A DNA stretch of 15,720 nucleotides from Burkholderia sp. (GTDB lineage: Bacteria > Pseudomonadota > Gammaproteobacteria > Burkholderiales > Burkholderiaceae). The stretch spans positions 1 through 15,720 of the forward strand of contig JASLEG010000248.1 in the NCBI GenBank assembly GCA_030151225.1, in the 5' to 3' direction. This document shows, in pieces, positions 14,438 through 15,720 of the stretch; position 1 is the stretch's first letter; each line of letters starts with the position of its first letter. Position numbers and translations under genes: made by a program. Below the pieces are notes generated by a model, which saw only the letters and a list, made by a program, of their open reading frames with translations, was not told the origin of the DNA and did no database searches.

Positions 14438-14473
14438 ATGTCGATCCGTATGGAATTGTTGTAGTGACACGGT

Positions 14474-14983
14474 TTACTGCGCCGCGGAGCCGGTGCCACC
14501 GGCCGCGACCTCTCCGCCGTAATTGCAGAGGATCCGCCGCAGCATGCTCTTCAGGAAGCCCACTTCTTCCGGCGTGAAGCCGGCCAGCAACTGGTCGAGC
14601 ACGCTCACGAAGATCTCCGGCATGCGTTCGGCCAGTTCGCGCCCCTCGTCGGTCAGCTCGAGCCGCACCACGCGCCGGTCCTCGTGACTGCGCACGCGCG
14701 AGAGCAGCCCGCGCTTCTCCACGCGGTCGAGCAGCCGGGTCACGGCGCTCGCGTCGATCGCGTACTCGCGCGCGAGCTCGGCCGCGGTCGAGCACTTGCC
14801 GACCGCCAGCATGAACAGCATGCTGGCCTGGGTGCCGGTGATGCCGAGCTCCGTCTGGGTGCGCTGGGTGACGAGGTTGGTCATCAGCGACCGCACGCGC
14901 GACAGCAGATAGCCCACGCTGTCGTTGACCGGATAGGCTGCCAGCGACAGGTTGCGTGTGGAAGACGAAGAGGAGTCCGACAT
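14474..14983 (-). CDS. MarR-family transcriptional regulator of the efflux operon
   Basis: This 169-residue winged-helix protein is probably a repressor released by small aromatic ligands or oxidants. Visible features: a dimerisation N-terminus; helix-turn-helix from about 66 (STAAELAREYAIDASAVTRL), with recognition helix near 78-92 (ASAVTRLLDRVEKRGL); and the wing with the conserved D-R-R (residues 102-104) in RSHEDRRVVRLELT. The C-terminal helices carry LDQLLAGFTPEEVGFLKSML. Two cysteines (64 and 153) could allow redox sensing, but nothing shows that they do. The ATG at 14983 begins the conserved protein after a weak ribosome site. The frame stays open upstream to 15277, but that part is Pro/Arg-rich and crosses the promoter, so it is rejected. 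It is first in the operon, 51 bases before the outer-membrane gene, the usual layout for autoregulated EmrR-like control. Confidence 0.92.
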   Translation of the reverse strand: MSDSSSSSTRNLSLAAYPVNDSVGYLLSRVRSLMTNLVTQRTQTELGITGTQASMLFMLAVGKCSTAAELAREYAIDASAVTRLLDRVEKRGLLSRVRSHEDRRVVRLELTDEGRELAERMPEIFVSVLDQLLAGFTPEEVGFLKSMLRRILCNYGGEVAAGGTGSAAQ

Positions 14984-15003
14984 GGTTGCTGATTCTGCAA
15001 TAG

Positions 15004-15015
15004 TTGACTGGGCAG
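15004..15015. promoter_or_regulatory. candidate second MarR-type operator at the transcript start
   Basis: TTGAC-TG-GGCAG matches the 10 arm bases of TTGCC-NN-GGCAA at 8 positions. Its centre is 30 bp from the first operator, near three helical turns, and covers the predicted start of the marR transcript (near 15010). The match is imperfect, so it may be chance. Confidence 0.4.
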
Positions 15016-15016
15016 C

Positions 15017-15045
15017 AGTATAGGGGCGATTGCTTGCCTCGGCAA
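15017..15045 (-). promoter_or_regulatory. promoter of the marR-efflux operon
   Basis: Read on the minus strand, -35 TTGCCG (15045-15040) and -10 TATACT (15022-15017) are exactly 17 bp apart. The predicted start near 15010 gives a leader of about 27 bases to the marR ATG at 14983. The -10 differs from consensus at one position. Confidence 0.75.
15034..15045. promoter_or_regulatory. MarR-type operator overlapping the -35
   Basis: The perfect palindrome TTGCC-TC-GGCAA has the same arms as the two sites of the E. coli marO operator (TTGCC-NN-GGCAA, from memory of the marRAB locus). It covers the -35 element of the marR promoter, where a bound repressor would block RNA polymerase. The likely ligand is the MarR protein encoded immediately downstream. 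Confidence 0.7.
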
Positions 15046-15220
15046 ATGATGACGTGCGTCCGCGGTTGAGGCAATCGGGGGGGCGCCACGTCGCGGGGGC
15101 GGCGCGCGAAATTCGGGTCGGAGCGGGGGCGCGAGCCTGGGCGCCGCAGCGCCCAGGCGCTTGGCGTTTGCGCGACACTCGGTGTGCGGTGCAGCGAAGC
15201 GGGCCGTCGGCGACATCCTG
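15046..15220. other. GC-rich spacer between divergent promoters
   Basis: No open frame here has convincing coding character. It holds GTTGAGGCAAT at 15065-15075, with one GGCAA half-site like those of the marR operator, and the 10-bp hairpin at 15135-15158. With the flanking promoters it makes up the 350-base gap between marR and typA. Confidence 0.5.
15135..15158. repeat. 10-bp perfect inverted repeat
   Basis: GCCTGGGCGC (15135-15144) and GCGCCCAGGC (15149-15158) surround a CGCA loop. There is no T run on either side. It lies upstream of both predicted divergent promoters, so it should not be in either main transcript. Confidence 0.6.
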
Positions 15221-15223
15221 GCG

Positions 15224-15232
15224 TGCTATACT
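15224..15232 (+). promoter_or_regulatory. extended -10 promoter of typA
   Basis: TG-C-TATACT (15224-15232) is an extended -10 element. There is no good -35 at 16-18 bp, as often seen with this type. The start would be near 15239, giving a leader of about 95 bases before the typA ATG. Confidence 0.55.
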
Positions 15233-15263
15233 CCTTGGCTTTCCAGGATGCAAATCAAAGCGG

Positions 15264-15297
15264 CGCGCGTGAGGCAAGTCTCGACGAGCGCGTTTTT
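15264..15297 (+). terminator. possible weak terminator/attenuator in the typA leader
   Basis: CGCGC (15264-15268) can pair with GCGCG (15288-15292), with an inner GAG/CTC pairing (15271-15273 and 15280-15282), and five T follow at 15293-15297. The stem is short and interrupted, so function is doubtful, but its place inside the leader resembles attenuation. Confidence 0.3.
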
Positions 15298-15333
15298 GCG
15301 TGTCCGATCATCAGGTTTCGAAATCAGGTTTCT

Positions 15334-15720
<387 letters not shown>

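Noticed and set aside
14423..14470. GTG start at 14470 for the outer-membrane lipoprotein
   Set aside because: It would add 16 residues before the signal peptide; the ATG at 14422 has a good ribosome site and puts the lipobox at a normal distance.
15030..15272. 80-codon plus-strand frame in the marR-typA gap
   Set aside because: It crosses both predicted promoters, has no ribosome site, and its product is Arg/Ala-rich with no recognisable motif.
14984..15277. 98-residue N-terminal extension of the MarR-type regulator
   Set aside because: The frame is open, but the residues are Pro/Arg/Ala-rich and not MarR-like, and the stretch contains the regulator's own promoter and operator.

Overview
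The window is GC-rich, with strong G/C bias at third codon positions, and every recognisable protein resembles a Burkholderia homologue. I read it as a Burkholderia sensu stricto chromosome 1 segment; the species is an inference I cannot test here. It is core chromosome: I see no mobile element, tRNA, rRNA, CRISPR array or phage gene.

Left part (1-3240, + strand): after about 400 bases with no firm gene, scpB (condensin accessory) and rluB (23S rRNA pseudouridine synthase) lie 62 bases apart. Both carry long low-complexity extensions: an acidic tail on ScpB, and a basic Ala-rich head plus a Gly/Asn/Arg-rich tail on RluB. A GC hairpin follows rluB.

Middle part (3250-9995, + strand): the conserved rimP-nusA-infB-rbfA-truB cluster (30S maturation, transcription elongation/termination, initiation factor 2, 30S assembly, tRNA Psi55). 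A good promoter at 3254-3282 is followed within about 80 bases by a textbook intrinsic terminator, all before rimP, so the leader looks like an attenuator or a small RNA gene. rimP and nusA overlap by 4 bases. Two hairpins precede infB. A strong terminator separates infB from rbfA-truB. A bidirectional terminator closes the cluster after truB.

Right part (10029-15045, - strand): a four-gene multidrug efflux operon, transcribed marR -> TolC-type outer-membrane lipoprotein -> emrA-like adaptor -> emrB-like 14-TM MFS pump. Together these give a complete tripartite pump plus its presumed repressor. The marR promoter (-35 TTGCCG, 17 bp, -10 TATACT) is overlapped by the palindrome TTGCC-TC-GGCAA, which matches the core of the E. 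coli MarR operator. A weaker copy lies 30 bp away at the predicted transcription start.

Far right: typA/bipA starts at 15334 on the + strand and runs off the window. It is divergent from marR and has its own extended -10 promoter.

I found no wholly novel system. The most worthwhile leads are the rimP leader attenuator/sRNA and the paired MarR-type operators.
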